Notes under the pieces: generated by a model
Seen by the model: only the letters and a program-made list of their open reading frames with translations
Database searches by the model: none
Told to the model about the DNA's origin: nothing
Made by a program: the position numbers and the translations under genes
Assembly: GCA_963513935.1 (NCBI GenBank)
Contig: OY740766.1
Coordinates: forward strand, 3,130,001 to 3,194,000
Reading direction: 5' to 3'
From: Aphrophora alni
Lineage: Eukaryota > Arthropoda > Insecta > Hemiptera > Aphrophoridae
DNA: 64,000 nucleotides
Part shown: positions 1 through 13,200 of the stretch, in pieces
Position numbering within the stretch: position 1 is the stretch's first letter
Layout: each line of letters starts with the position of its first letter

Positions 1-28
1 AGTTATGTTTTTCTTGCTTCCTATGCAG

Positions 29-189
29 CCCAGAATCATAGACGAAGATGTTTTGATGTTTCAGGACTATGAAGACTGAATGATGCAAGGCCCAACAGCT
101 GCAGTGACAGTAAGAGGCGCGTACAAGAGATACAGCCCCAATTCTGTTATACTTAAAGGATTAAATTTAACAGCTTCAGAAGCCACAAT
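29..189 (+). CDS. ABCH gene exon 1: 5' UTR plus residues 1-36
   Basis: A pyrimidine-rich tract ends in a clear acceptor AG at 27-28, so this exon starts at 29 and an upstream intron continues left of the window. The CDS begins with tandem ATGs at 80 and 83; an in-frame TGA sits at 77-79. The coding part (80-189) carries the A-loop strand (YKRYSPN) of the NBD and ends in phase 2 at donor GTGAGT. Two tiny upstream ORFs lie at 48-56 and 56-79. Confidence 0.85.
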
Positions 190-1719
190 GTGAGTATTAT
201 ATAAATCTATAGATTATCCAGGTTCTATGAAATCGTTTTCAAAATATTTAATCTCAGGTAAGTGATTACAATATTCAAGCTCATATTTTTACAATAATTC
301 AACTAAAAAATTGCTTAACAACTCAAACTTTCTAACAAAAAAAACTAAGCAAGTTATAATAAAAAATTAAGATTTCGAATCCTAAACTCCCAAATAAAAA
401 CTTGAAATTATATAAATTGACAGGGAAGAACTAGAATTTCACTTTCGTGTTTTGTTTTTTTAATGAGCTGAATTTCAAACCTCGACCTAGGTACAAATCA
501 CAAATATGTAGATACGTTAGTATCCCCTAGACTCGTAAAGTACCGACATGTCAAACCGCCGCCATTTTGAAACTTACCTGCTAATTTTTGTGGTTTTAGA
601 CTTTTCCAAAGCAAAATGGAACTAAAATTGTTGGTTGTAGAGATTTAGTCACACCTATGTATTGTACACCTATTCCAGTAAAATGTTTATCATTTCATCG
701 GTCCACAGTTCATATTCTCGGGTGAGAGTGATATAAATTAGAAATTCACATTTTCCGACAATTCAATTTATATCTAGAGCCGCTTGATGTTGTTATAGAG
801 AAGGTTCTCAACTAATAATTCACCAAATTGTATAAAATGGTTTACGATAAAAAGATATCGTTGTCAGACCATTATTTCTTCTAAGGTATAATCGAACAGC
901 AAAACTAAACTTACTGCCAAACTAAAATTAAAGCAACGATAGTAAACTATCTATATAGGCTAGTAACTATCTAACTTATAACTGTTATTACAATCATGTT
1001 TTATCCCTAATTTAGAGGTTACGTAGCCTACTTCTATTTTTTTTTTTAATTTTTGTTAGTGATTTGGTTAAGAAGAGTTAATGGTTGAAGAAGTGGCGAA
1101 TTACTCACATCTGAGGATTTTTCTTTAATACCATAAATTGGAGTCTTAACAAATTAGTTTTGAGTGCAAACTTTTACCAATTGTGATATTGTCTTATAAT
1201 TTAGCCTATATTTGTGATTTACTGTAAAAACTATTTGGTTATCTTTAGATGCAGAATTTAAAACCTATACAAAATGAGATATTGTGAAATTACAGTGAAA
1301 AATTATCCTCAAAAAATATTTGATTTTTAAAATCGACCACAATTTTTAATTTCAGAAACTGAATTTTCGTAGTTAATAAACGTGTCCGAAAAACCAAGTC
1401 TACATATAAAATCTGACAAAAAATACAATTTTTAGAGATTTTACTATTTTACAATGTGTTAAAAAAAGTGACAAATTACACATACCAGTAAGATCGGTTG
1501 ACATTTTCATAGTCTAAGGTGTCCACATCGCAATAAGTAGAACTCCCGCTGTAGATTGATTTCTTCTTTTTTTTAACGAGACTGTGACACAGAACTCCGA
1601 AAAAAAGTTTCGGTACTTACGTATTAACGCCACCGCAGCAGAAGTTGCTAATGCGCATGCGCCAATATTAGCTTACTTTGCGATATAATTATATATCACG
1701 ACAGGTTTGGCCAGGTAGC

Positions 1720-1755
<36 letters not shown>

Positions 1756-4251
1756 ATATAAACACCTGGCCAAACCTTTCGTAAGTTTATTGAAGTTAAT
1801 AATTTGAAATTAGATCATGGATAAACATGAGCTTTAAAAGTGAAGTGCCGCCAATCTACGCCTAAAATTTTTGCGACAAATCATAAAATGAAAGTTTATG
1901 AATCTCAAAGCTGAAAAAAATGGAATTCTGCTTCCCTTAAACCAGTTTGCTCTTTATTGGCGCATGCACATTAGCGCAACTTCTGCTGCGGTGGCGTTAA
2001 TACGTAAGTACCAAAGTTTCTTAACAAATACCGAATTCAAGTTTCATAATAAGGAGCAGTTTAAAATAGTTTTCTATCAACAATTTTCCATTAAAACTAA
2101 CTTAATGTAGGCCTATACAAAATGTGGAAATAGTGATTATGTATCGTTAGGCCTATAACATCACCCCAGACATTGTAGATCTACACTAAAAAATCACTTT
2201 TACAGTCTAAATTAAAATATCGGATTCTGATTTACTAAATTTTGAACCTGAATATAGTGAATGAAACAAATAATTGTTTGTAAATTGTACAGAATAATTT
2301 ATTAAAACTTGTGATCAAGTTATATTAATTGATTCAGTTTTCATTTTGTGTGTGTGTGTGTGTTCTATACAACTACCGCACTTTCTTTGGAAAATAAATA
2401 CGCTATGTAAGTTACAAAATTTAAATTCTGGTCCATGAACTCCCAAATAAACCTGACTAGGTAATATATACTTGTTACTATATACAAAAATATGGTAGTA
2501 ATATTAAATAAACTCTGCATAAATATTGAATAAACATTCATGTAGGCCTACATCAGCAAAGCCTACAGTCAATTACTGTAACATAGCCTGCTCTATACCG
2601 GATGCTTCTTACCAGTTACACAATATGAACTATTTATGTGCATCATTTAATTATTAATAAGTTTAAAACAGCAATTTATAAAACATTCGAAGTCATGAAT
2701 AATTCATAACAATAGTATGAACTTCATGGTTCAATACTTCACTTTCGGCGAGTAATAGCCTAATTCTAATAACGACATTTTTGGTACGATAGCAACAAAT
2801 ATGATGTTTCCATCATTAAAAGCAACATTTAAAAAACATTTCAGTATAACCTGAAAGCGTATTTTAAGAAATTTCTTTATTTGGTCATACAACACTATTT
2901 TAGTTAAAAAATGTGAGAATAAAAATCAATGAAATAGGCCTAGCTAACTTACATAAGATTTCCAGTGATCCAACCAGGCGATACAAAGTAAAACAAACGA
3001 ACACATATCACACCGAACATCACACCGATATCAATTTAACTCATAAAACTACATTTAGTTCACGCACCAAAAAATGAATTTAATTAATACTTCATAATAG
3101 GTATATTTCTATAAATACAAAATACCGGTTAACAAATGATTAACAACATAACCTCTAAACATAACTGTATGCATACATTGACGGAATCGAATGACTAATT
3201 GTTGAAGATTGCTTAGGTACCTAATTCAAGATAGATAAGGCATTGGCTAAATAGAACATACAACGGGTTTGATGTCTTTGTGCATGTGTAATTCTGAACA
3301 CATTCTGTAGAGTACGCTAATGTACAAATTAACTATTGAACTATTAGCGAAATAATAATACAGAAACTCCCTCAACCGAGTATTGTGAACCTCTGCATAG
3401 AAACGCTGAAAAACAAGACTATGAAATCCACTGATACCACAAGAGTAATTTGTCACCATTATTGGCTCACTGTGTAGGCCTATAATCGGCGTAGGTTGCA
3501 ATGTCCGTTCGATTTTAATCTAAAATTGTTTTTACGAATTGTGAGAAAGGTTCGTTCCTCCAAAATCGATAACTAAAAGTCGAAATGTCGGCCGATTTTA
3601 TAATTTAAAAAAGAGTTTATACAGAATAATTAGTTTACCAATATGGCCTACATACCGATGAACGTACAACGATGGTCAGGGTTCGTTTCTTTATTTCCAA
3701 ATTATTCAACAAGCCGTGATTATACTTCAAAATTGCTCAAGACAGACAGGCTCCAAACATTCAATGCCAAATTGCTTATTTTTGTCATCGTTAATTTTGA
3801 TTTCCTTATTCTCTGCACAGATGGAACTAGTTATTACTGAAATGATAACAGACTACTCTTGACCTGACAGGACCTCTTCCAGACATCACGTTCCATATAA
3901 TTCACTGAGGCTAGCAACGTCCATGAAATATAATTTGTTTAATCACCCAAACTCTGATTTCAAACACAATATGAATTAAATTGTATATGTTTAAATAATA
4001 TAACCAGATACTATGAGATATGTTTTATGTGTGTCCACTCAACCTTGAAATTAATGTATGCACATTGGTAAGGTGTATAAGAAGGAAATACCAAAACACT
4101 TAATTACGAATTATTCCTTCTATTTATAAATATGATAATTTTACAAATCGTTAAAATATATATAAATATAACTTATATAAAAATATTACTAAAATTCCCT
4201 TCAACTTCCTGAGAACTTTGCTGATTTTTTAAAAAATTCTTAGTTATACAG

Positions 4252-4290
<39 letters not shown>

Positions 4291-7200
4291 GGCCTATTAC
4301 TGTAAAAATCAGATTTGGCATTATTTTATTATAACAAAATTGATATAATATAGTAAAATAGAATAGCAGTCAGTCAGACAAACTTTGTTCAGACTTCGAT
4401 TCAAAAATTAACTAAATTACTTCTTAGAGGTTTAAAACTAAAACCATTGACAATGCCTCATTGCACCACTATTGCAATACTTTTCGTAATTTCCTCATTG
4501 GAAATTTTTTTAAAAGACCTAAGCTCCTTAAAAGTTAGTTGTCTATATTATAAGTTTTATGAGGTTTTTTATGGTGAAAATCTCTCGGTTAACAAGAAAA
4601 AATAAAAGAACATGAAATAAAGACCCCACCCTAGCCCTTGAATACTGTACTACAATACAATCAGAGTCTGAAGATTGCTAATTAGAGCCCAAATAGTTAG
4701 GATGAAAGAGAGGGATCTAACCCAAGACTACATGAAAAAAATGTAGATCTAGCTAGATCTCTCAGACTGGCATCCCTGTACTCACTCCAAGAGCCCCTGA
4801 GGGAAGTTGTATTAAAATCAAACAAACTACCAAAGACATATTTGTCTAAATCTTTATTATGATTGTAATTGTTTAATTTAAACCAAATCGATAATCGAAA
4901 AACATTTCCTCACTGAGGAAATTCAACAAAACTACTGTATCTTACAACATAATTAATTATTAATTTTGAACATCAGAATTTAACATATTATGCTTCATCT
5001 GTCAGAATTTTTCGAAACTACAAGTATTTTAATTTATGATTAAACACAAACCTTGACATTTTTCTCAAGGAGAACACAATTTAATTTTCTAAATTCAACA
5101 ACTATCTGACATCTAGCAGAATTATATTGAACTATCAACTAAATATGGAACTTGACATTTTTCTCGGATAACAGTATTTTATTTTTTTAAATTTCATCAT
5201 CTATTTGGTATCTAGCAGGATTTTATTTAACTACTACATTTATTTATGATCAATTACCAACTAAGAAATTCAAAACTTGTCACAATGAAGTTTTTGCTAC
5301 AGGTACGTATCAAAGAGGCTGATTGACAATCATTGGGTTCCAGTGGGTTCCACTTCTGCTACTAAACTCCATTGTTTCACCACTGTAAATTAACAGTAAA
5401 TCACCTACCACAGCGGTAATAAACATGGTGGATGAGAAGATATTGTATAAAATAGAAGGCATTTTGTATCGTTCTTAGGCCTTTCTCTTCGTATTTTCAA
5501 ACATTTTATTATGCAGTGGCTAAATTGATTTCGGTACTTTCAACAACACTAGTTATCATATAAAAAAGAAACATTACATCAGCCATATTTTACATGGATG
5601 ATATATTTTAATTATGATAGGTCAGTTACCACTACAATCTACAGATGTATTCGGTAGGATCCAGAGCTGTTTGGTAGAATTCACAGCTGTTTGGTAGAAT
5701 CCATAGCTGTTTTGTATAATCCAAAGCTGTTTGGTAGAATCCACCACTATAACATCACCAATACACTGATAGATCTAACCAGTGCTGTCAAATACAATCA
5801 TTGATTCAGCAGATTAAATTTTATTCATCTTACATTACTTGTGCTACCTAAGTACAATATTTCAGCACACAGAAAAGATAACATACTCTCAACTCATTTT
5901 ATTGATGTAAACTTTCTTACAACTTTAAATTTATGTTAACAGTACATTTAATTTGTGTTGTTTTGGATGTACAATACCAATATTGATACCATGATCTTCT
6001 AAAACAACATTCAATGTATTCTTCTGGATTTTTAAGGTTTAAATATTTTGCATTATTAGGACAGCAGCAATGGTATGGCTTCCCACATACTCAACAAAAC
6101 ATTTTCTATTCCAATATCCAATCAAAAATCATCAAATTTCTATATTTTGGACTCTTAGGGTCATGTACTTACAATATAAATTGCAGTGGTAAAAACCACA
6201 ATGTTTACACTTTAATTAATAATCAAACCTTTAATAACGGCAATTGAAAGAAGTTTCTCCACTGCACAGTAAATTTTCATTATAGTACAAAGTAAAGAAG
6301 AACTTTTTTGTCTATGAACAGACTAAGAAAACTGCTGTTTTCTATGAGGTATAATGGAAGTAATATTTTGTTCATCAATAAAATTTCGTTGTTATTGATT
6401 TAGTACATTGAAACTAATTTGTTAATAAATTAGAACCACAGAGAGTAAACCAATTTGTCCATGATATATGTTTACTTTTTAACCTTAAACTCCAGAATCA
6501 AATGTTTTTAGCGATAATCATTATATTGTTTGCTTATTATTTGTTTTGTGTATTAAATTTTGAAATGTTCTTGTTTTCGAACTATTTATATTATTAGGAA
6601 CTCATGAATAATTTTATTAATCGACTAGTAAAAAATGAATAGAAAAATCTCAACAAATTGATGGTTTAATTTTTTAATATTCATTAAAAGTTCTCCTGAA
6701 TTGAAATGGTTTTTCTAATGTCTGTCTGTCATCTGTGGTTTCTAAAGACCAGACAGGTGTACCAATTGTGATATATTTTAGTCATATTAAGTTATCTTTT
6801 TAGTTAATCAATCAATGAAAATATTTTATTTATTGTACACAAATTACAATTGTATTGTATAACAAACGTCAAAACATAACATAAAAGTTTGCATAATACA
6901 TTAACAATAAAGATTATTTAATAATGTATCATGTTTTTAGATATGGCTTGCTTGGTCCCAGTGGATGTGGCAAAACTACACTTTTACGATGCATCGTAGG
7001 AAGGCTGAAACTAGATGCAGGAGAGATCACAGTTAAAGCTGGACGTAGAGACAATGTTGGATACATGCCTCAGGTACTTTATTTACATGAATTAATATTT
7101 TAATATTTATTTATCCATGCATATTAGACATAAGCCTAATTTGATTCAAACAATTCATCTTTACAAAACAAAATCCATAAAAATTAAGGCCAAAATGGCA

Positions 7201-10200
7201 AACTTATTCATATTGATGAAATTCAGCATGATGACTTCATTTTATACATAATCAGTTTAAAATTGTTAGGTATTGAAACAAATATGTTATTATCTGGGAT
7301 GAGAGTACATTTTTCTGGTTGCACCTGAAGGAGTATTGAAATGGCTTTGGCAACTAGAAACAATCCAGTCAAGAAATGGGTTTGTTTCTTAGGATGCCTA
7401 CCTCTTTACTTTGAATTTTGCAAATGACAAGATGGTCTTGGATCAAGACTTATTCTATATGGTGAGAGGTTTATATATATATAAAATAAAGCATGGAAGT
7501 TGTAAGTGAGTTTTGATAAGACTCAATATTAGGTTCTAACATGAAATATACCCGTTGATTAAGGACAATGTACAGCTGTGAAACAGGCATAATTTAAATG
7601 TCTTGAAGTAATGATTGATGGTATTTAAATAATAAAATATAGAGTGCAATAGGCTCAGAAGCTTATGTCACCATTGAATTGGGTCTAGTGGAACAAAGGC
7701 AGTAATGAGAAAAGAGTTGGTGAAAGAAAAATTGACTTTATGACTTGAAATAAAAAGGTAAAATACAATTAATGATAGTAGAAGAGGTACTTACTTAAAA
7801 GAGACAATGTGGTCCGCATTGAGAAAAGTAACCTTGTATCGTTTGGTCACTTACTCAGGTGGTCAAAGTGAATGTTTTCATGCCCCCCCCCCCGCCAGGA
7901 AGAATAGAAATAATTGTTTTCCTCTCAAATACTGGTTGTAGGGAAATACATTGTGACGTGAATGATAAAATCGTGAGTGCCTGGAAATGAATACTGGGAC
8001 TACAAATGTAGTGATAAACTCTCTAATGATTTAAATACAACTAAAAACCTGGTAATAGGAGGTAATCTTTGATGTGAGAAGAATATATAAATAAGGATAA
8101 ACTGCAAAGAATCATTAAATACTGTAACAACCTCTGTAGTTCTAGCATTTACATTTTAATAGTTATAAATTCAAAAGAAAGAGAATATACGAGAAAGTTA
8201 CATCCTTTCTTATTAAAAAGTTGTGACTGGGAAAGCTGGTCCAGTAATATCATGGAAAATTACAAAATTGGACTCTGTTAATTAAATGTCAACAAATTAT
8301 AGATTTTTTGTTCAAGTATGTTGAGCTCATATTTCTATAGAGAAAGCTAGCCATCCTAATCAATCGTATTTTCTAGAAATAATTTGAATCTATGGACTTT
8401 GAAAACTACACTTTTATAATTTTTATATTTTGGGACAGAGTTTAATAATTAAAATACAATTACACAAGAAATCATAAACTAATTATTGCTGTAAATAGAA
8501 CATTATCTTGATCAGGTCAGTTGTACTATATGGAGCTGAAATGTGGACAACTCCCAGTATAAATTCCTTGTGAATTTTTGAGAGAGAAATAATTTTTAAA
8601 ATGTATACATCAATTTATGAGAAGGGAGAATGAATGATTTAAAGAAACAAACATAAATTACACATTGTATTTTATGGTTAATAAAATCAAGAAAGATCAA
8701 TTATGTAGAAAGAATACCTTGGGAAAGTTTACCTAAAGAAATACTTATAGGAAATATACTATAACAAAAACAGGAAAGGATAGGAGGTGGTGAATACAGG
8801 ATATGGATGGAAACTTGAAATTCAGGAACATTTGGAATTGGAGAGATGTTCTGAGAGAAGAAAACGGAGATAAATTTTGAAGGAAGCTACAATAGTCATA
8901 ATGATCTTCAGAACTTCGTAGTAGGAAAATTTATGAAATTTGTGTGCTTTGTTTATATTAATATTTGAAGTTGCTTTATTGTTTATGGATTACAGGAACT
9001 AGGTCTCTATGACTACATGACTGTAGATGAAGCGTTTCACTTTTATGGTTGTCTCTATGGATTAAAAATGAAACTTGCTTTGTCGAGAGGAGCAGATCTG
9101 ATAAAGTTCCTAGAGTTACCGGAAGGATCAAGGTTCATTGGAACTCTTAGGTCAGTGATTTATATTATATTCTAGAATTTATTTTATCAGGGTAAAAATG
9201 TTCATTAGATTCAAAAATTAAATTTAAGTATCATCTTTACTTTTTGTTTTATATACAGAGAAAAAGGATTGTGTTGATAAGAAAACTATGCCAATATTTT
9301 AGTGAATAAATTCATTTGGGCCTTTCTGAGTGGATTTTACAAAATGTCTGCATCACTGTAAGGATTGAGGAAAACTTATTAAAAACTTCAATTTCTACAA
9401 GACAATATTTTGATGATTGTCATTATTTTCAGTTGTATGAAATATTGTCTTCTTTAAGTATGTTTTTGTTTTGAATATTTTAAAATTAATTATTGATTTA
9501 AAGGCCTATTTGTATATCTGATATCATTGATTTCTCAGTAACTGTTGATAGCTAGATATTTTTTTAGCATAGAAAACCAATAATATTTAGGATGAATTAA
9601 AGACAGGGCAATTCGCCAACAGAGTAATCAATTTTACCTCAAGAACAAAATATTTAATTTTGTTTAAAGTGCTTAAAATTATACACAGGCTTTAACACTT
9701 GCAATAGATTGATATTTATTTGTTTAATTATATCCTTCTTTATAAATAGGTGAGTAAATGTAGTATTGTACATTACATTGTTTTAAGTGTACTTTTTTTG
9801 TTATGGCCCAATTTTTAGTTTTTTTGGTAATAAGTGTTATGAAGATAAATAACTAAAGTTTTCCTTTTAAACTACCTAATTATATCATGAAACTGTATTT
9901 TATTGCATTAAATCAGCTTGTGTGAAAATATGATTCGTTATTCAAAGGCTAGATTGCCTTTGGCAAGCAGTTCAAAACTATGTTCACTAAAATAAGTTAC
10001 CTCTATATCTCTGTAGGCATCCATCACTACAGTATCGTTAAGGATTCCATTGTAACATAGTATAATAAAATACAGTAATACTTGGTGAATGTCCTTTAGT
10101 AATTAATTATTTTATAAGCACAAAATATAAAGCGGATGTTACATCTTCCCTTTCATAGAATAATGCCATAACAAACAGACATAGAAGATAGATACAACAT

Positions 10201-13200
10201 ATCATTCAGATATAAACCTAACACTCCTTCACATTATTATTATTTATTTATTTTTTTTTTAATGAATCACAATCTAATATCATTGCATATACATCAACCA
10301 CTTCATTTCAAACATTACCTTACACAGCATTTATATTATTTTTGAATTTAGAATATTTGTCAAAATTGAATGCTTTAGTAAACATCTCAGCCACACATTA
10401 TCAATAGAAGAACGTACTTAATTTCAATTAATTTCTCATTTACACTGTCCTTCAGGAAATTTTATATTTTTTTAAATTTCAACGTGTGTACCTCTTTTTG
10501 AATTAACAAAGTTCTTAGCTATTGAAATTGCACCTAGATTGTACATATTAAATTCAAGATAGTTTGTTTTTACCACCAAATTCAGTAACAATTCCATTTA
10601 AATTAATTACTTCTTGAGTAGCTTCAGCTTCAGCATTAAATTTTCTCCTGTTGACATTGCCATACAACTTTGCTTCTTGGAAAACCAATATAGAAAATTA
10701 CTAAAACATAGAAATTTAGTTCTAGTAACAATAGTTCTGAGGGGTTGCATTCTGGAGGGAGTGATTTTATCATACTTGTCATAAAGCAGTCATCAAAAGT
10801 GACAACTGTGTGTATAAAGCATATTTTGTTTTGTCTATATCCATAATTTTTACATCGTGTCTGTGGGCAATCATCCTGGTGCTTAGGTTGTCAGTGATTA
10901 GGCCAATATATTGAGCTGGCTAAAACCTGCACTGTAGTTGATTATCTACCAACCACGTGTCTCCTAATAGGCTAAGTGTCACATTAAACTCTAAACTAAT
11001 ACAAATATATGTTAATTTATTATAGTGGTGGACAGCAGAGGAGGGTGTCGTTTGCTGTGTCTTTACTTCATGATCCAGACCTTCTTATTCTGGATGAACC
11101 GACCGTCGGAATTGACCCTGTTCTAAGTCAAGCGTAAGTATTCACACGTAATATTTCTTTAACATGTTTCTTAATACTTGTTCATGAATGACTTTCTTTT
11201 ATTCTGTGAAAAGATGGTTGAGATTTGCTCAAGAACTAATCCCAAATTATATTTATATTTGAAAAATAACTTTATTAAACAAATTACTAAAACTTTAAGT
11301 TGATTATGTTATAACCATAATCAAATTTTACAAATTAAAAGTGAACTAAAGAGAGCACCTGCTCTGAATTTGTGTAATAAACCAAATTTGTATAATGCAT
11401 CACAATATAATAGCATGTTTTATACATGTATATACATGATCTTATTCCAATAATGTGGTTATAGGTTTTACCAAGCCAAAGTTGTCAATCACCCCATCAC
11501 TGTGTTTTTTCTAGGTACCTTTTTCTAAGAAACACCTATTTTTTTGTTACTTTTAATATTTTTTATTCATCTACATCCAGGTCTCTCTTATTTAATTCTC
11601 TTTTCGACACTTGTTCATCTAACATCCTTTTGGCGTATCCATACAACTAGATGTATTCCTATAATACTTTTAATTTTAGTTGCTCTCTTGTTTTAATGTT
11701 TTTCACACCATTAATTCTTGCCATGTTTCTCAAAATCTTGATCTCTCCTGCTTCAACTCTACACCATAACCCAAGTCTCAGATGCACATTTAACAACTAC
11801 CAGTAGGAGAAACCTCTTGGTAACTATTTACCTATTTAGTAAGTGTTGAATGCCATGAAAGAAATATTCCACTTCATTCAGTTTCCTAGTTATCTCTTGA
11901 TTCATTATTCCAACCAATGCATATTATTTTGACTTTTAAGTAAGAAAATATGCATGTGTATATATAATAGAATAAACACTTTTGTGATAAATTAAGAAAT
12001 AAATTTTAGTTATGTGAATACAACCTAATATATTGACCACCACATGAACAGGTAATAGTATACCTTTTATTTATTGTAAACACAAAATATTGGTCGTCTG
12101 AAGTTACACTTCTGCAATAAGGGATGCAATGATAAATAAGGGATGTAATAAATGATCCAAGATCTGTGATGCCTTGACATAGCAGACAATTTGAAAAATT
12201 GATAATGTGTAAAAGTGACATTCATGGCCTGTCAATTTTCTCAATATAGTACTGTTGTTGTTCTGGTATTTTCCCTATTATTGAGCAGGAAGACCTATAA
12301 TTTTTTTGTTTGTTTTTAAATGTTGTTTAAAGGGGATTTGTATTCAGCTTCTAGTAATCGATTTAACCAATTTGAATGCATAATTAGGTCATTCCTTTAA
12401 CAGTATAGAAGAGCATTTATGTGAGAACTTGTGTGTGTATATGTGTGGTTGTTTTCTTACTAGTGTACTATTACTTAATACCAAGGACCACTTTCCAAGG
12501 AAGCCTGTGTCTCCTATCCATACAAAATCTAAAGTATTAATATAAAAAGTGATACATGCTAAAAGTTATATAGTTTAGTCTTTCTTAGTACACACATATC
12601 TGATATCAGGTAATGTTAATCACTTGGTATGCATTTTTAATTGTTTTTAAATGTTGTTTAAAGGGGATTTGTATTCAGCTTCTAGTAATCGATTTAACCA
12701 ATTTGAATGCATAATTAGGTCATTCCTTTAACAGTATAGAAGAGCATTTATGTGAGAACTTGTGTGTGTATATGTGTGGTTGTTTTCTTACTTGTGTACT
12801 ATTAGTTAATACCAAGGACCACTTTCCAAGGAAGCCTGTGTCTCCTATCCATACAAAATCTAAAGTATTAATATAAAAAGTGATACATGCTAAAAGTTAT
12901 ATAGTTTAGTCTTTCTTAGTACACACATATCTGGTATCAGGTAATGCATTTTATAAAGCTGGAAGAGTGCTCTGTGTCTCCTACTAGTCTTTTAACCCTA
13001 GAACACTACTCATTCGTAAAAATTATGACCCGCCCTTTGTAAAATTCGGAGAACTCATAGACAAAAGATGGACACGCTCTGTCTTTTTGTTTACCTTCCT
13101 GCCATTGTGAATAGAGGCCACTGTCTCTTCGGCTAAGCTCAAAGTTGAACCGTTATTACCGTACTCAAGCTCGCGTCGTATATTTTACGAAAGAATAGTG

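Larger units (their letters stand above)
190..6940 (+). other. ABCH intron 1
   Basis: A 6.75-kb intron, AT-rich. It contains the MITE at 1612-2012, short tandem repeats at 2346, 4254, 5051 and 5652, and otherwise no coding or RNA feature that I recognise. Confidence 0.85.

Noticed and set aside
12006..12221. - strand ORF with [13 protein letters not shown], like a GIY-YIG start
   Set aside because: Only about ten residues resemble Penelope proteins and the frame before and after does not; too weak to call.
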